This document shows positions 63,935 through 64,000 of a DNA stretch of 64,000 bases, piece after piece (positions within the stretch are counted from its first letter, which is position 1; the number at the start of each line of letters is the position of its first letter). Source of the DNA: Dehalococcoidia bacterium (lineage in GTDB: Bacteria; Chloroflexota; Dehalococcoidia; Bin125); NCBI GenBank assembly GCA_022825265.1, contig JAJDXE010000010.1:496001-560000 (forward strand), written 5' to 3'. The notes below the pieces were generated by a model, which was given only the letters and a program-made list of their open reading frames with translations, was not told the DNA's origin and did not search any database. A program made the position numbers and the translations under genes.

Positions 63935-64000
63935 ATGTCTCGACACGACCCTCAGGCCCATCAATGGCACGACGGCCGGCGCATGGTCACCGTCTGGGTC
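63935..64000 (+). CDS. start of an unidentified gene, cut by the window edge
   Basis: 22 codons from ATG 63935 (MSRHDPQAHQWHDGRRMVT...) remain open to the last base. TACCAT lies 7 nt upstream, matching the leaderless pattern, so the start is plausible. Too little is visible to assign a family. Confidence 0.4.
   Translation, partial: MSRHDPQAHQWHDGRRMVTVWV

Overview
The window is a 64 kb stretch of a high-GC, gene-dense bacterial chromosome. It has no rRNA, CRISPR array, transposase or phage structural gene. The gene set suggests a Chloroflexota-type heterotroph, perhaps near Dehalococcoidia/SAR202. This is an inference with no marker phylogeny behind it. It rests on complex I genes including a NuoG with a cysteine-rich insertion, an ADP-forming acyl-CoA/acetate synthetase pair, an orphan CoxL/Xdh-type molybdoenzyme subunit, an HpaB-family flavin monooxygenase, several DinB-fold proteins, and secreted proteins built from repeat modules. 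Many genes have a TANNNT -10 box only 6-8 nt before the start codon, which points to widespread leaderless transcription.

Layout. 0-5 kb: the end of a metal/cobalamin ABC binding protein, a membrane protein with a small partner, a DinB-like protein, metF, erpA, and two toxin-antitoxin modules (PIN type and HigBA). 5-10 kb: a cysteine desulfurase, two Uma2-type nucleases flanking an AlkZ-like glycosylase, and a methyltransferase. This segment is bracketed by two copies of a phased 10-bp repeat array. 10-16 kb: nuoB, nuoI and nuoG, interrupted on the other strand by a secreted zinc metallopeptidase-like gene. 16-32 kb: a tandem NYN-like protein, a VIT1-type membrane protein with a ferritin-like domain, hisG, secreted PPC-domain and RCC1-like proteins, an HpaB-family monooxygenase, a LON-domain protein, an acyl-CoA dehydrogenase, a Wzz/BY-kinase-like protein with a degenerate nucleotide site, and a 1130-residue subtilase-like protein.

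32-45 kb: a double-hotdog protein, a ThiS/MoaD-like carrier, the CoxL-like molybdoenzyme, an alpha/beta hydrolase, an AhpD-like protein, tRNA-Pro(GGG), a MaoC/DUF169/cation-exchanger operon, and a pth - coiled-coil - mfd run. 45-50 kb: a small defence cluster with a PmeII-like restriction-modification pair, a four-rhodanese protein and a DUF262/DUF1524 (GmrSD/SspE-type) nuclease. 50-57 kb: the two ADP-forming synthetase subunits, an excisionase-type helix-turn-helix protein, a secreted FN3-like protein and acs. 57-64 kb: small membrane and coiled-coil proteins, an HTH protein beside a three-copy hairpin repeat, a rhodanese, a HAD phosphatase, a paralogous pair of membrane-anchored proteins and three consecutive DinB genes.

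From 52 kb onward the intergenic spaces carry seven copies of a double-hairpin repeat, all in one orientation; none was seen before 52 kb. Metabolically, acs, the ADP-forming pair, acyl-CoA dehydrogenase, MaoC-type hydratases, the HpaB-like protein and the CoxL-like protein fit oxidation of organic acids and aromatic or recalcitrant carbon feeding a complex I chain. The best candidates for undescribed biology are the two phased decamer arrays, the 57.4 kb hairpin iteron with its HTH neighbour, the tandem NYN-like protein, and the defence cluster that encloses a four-rhodanese protein.
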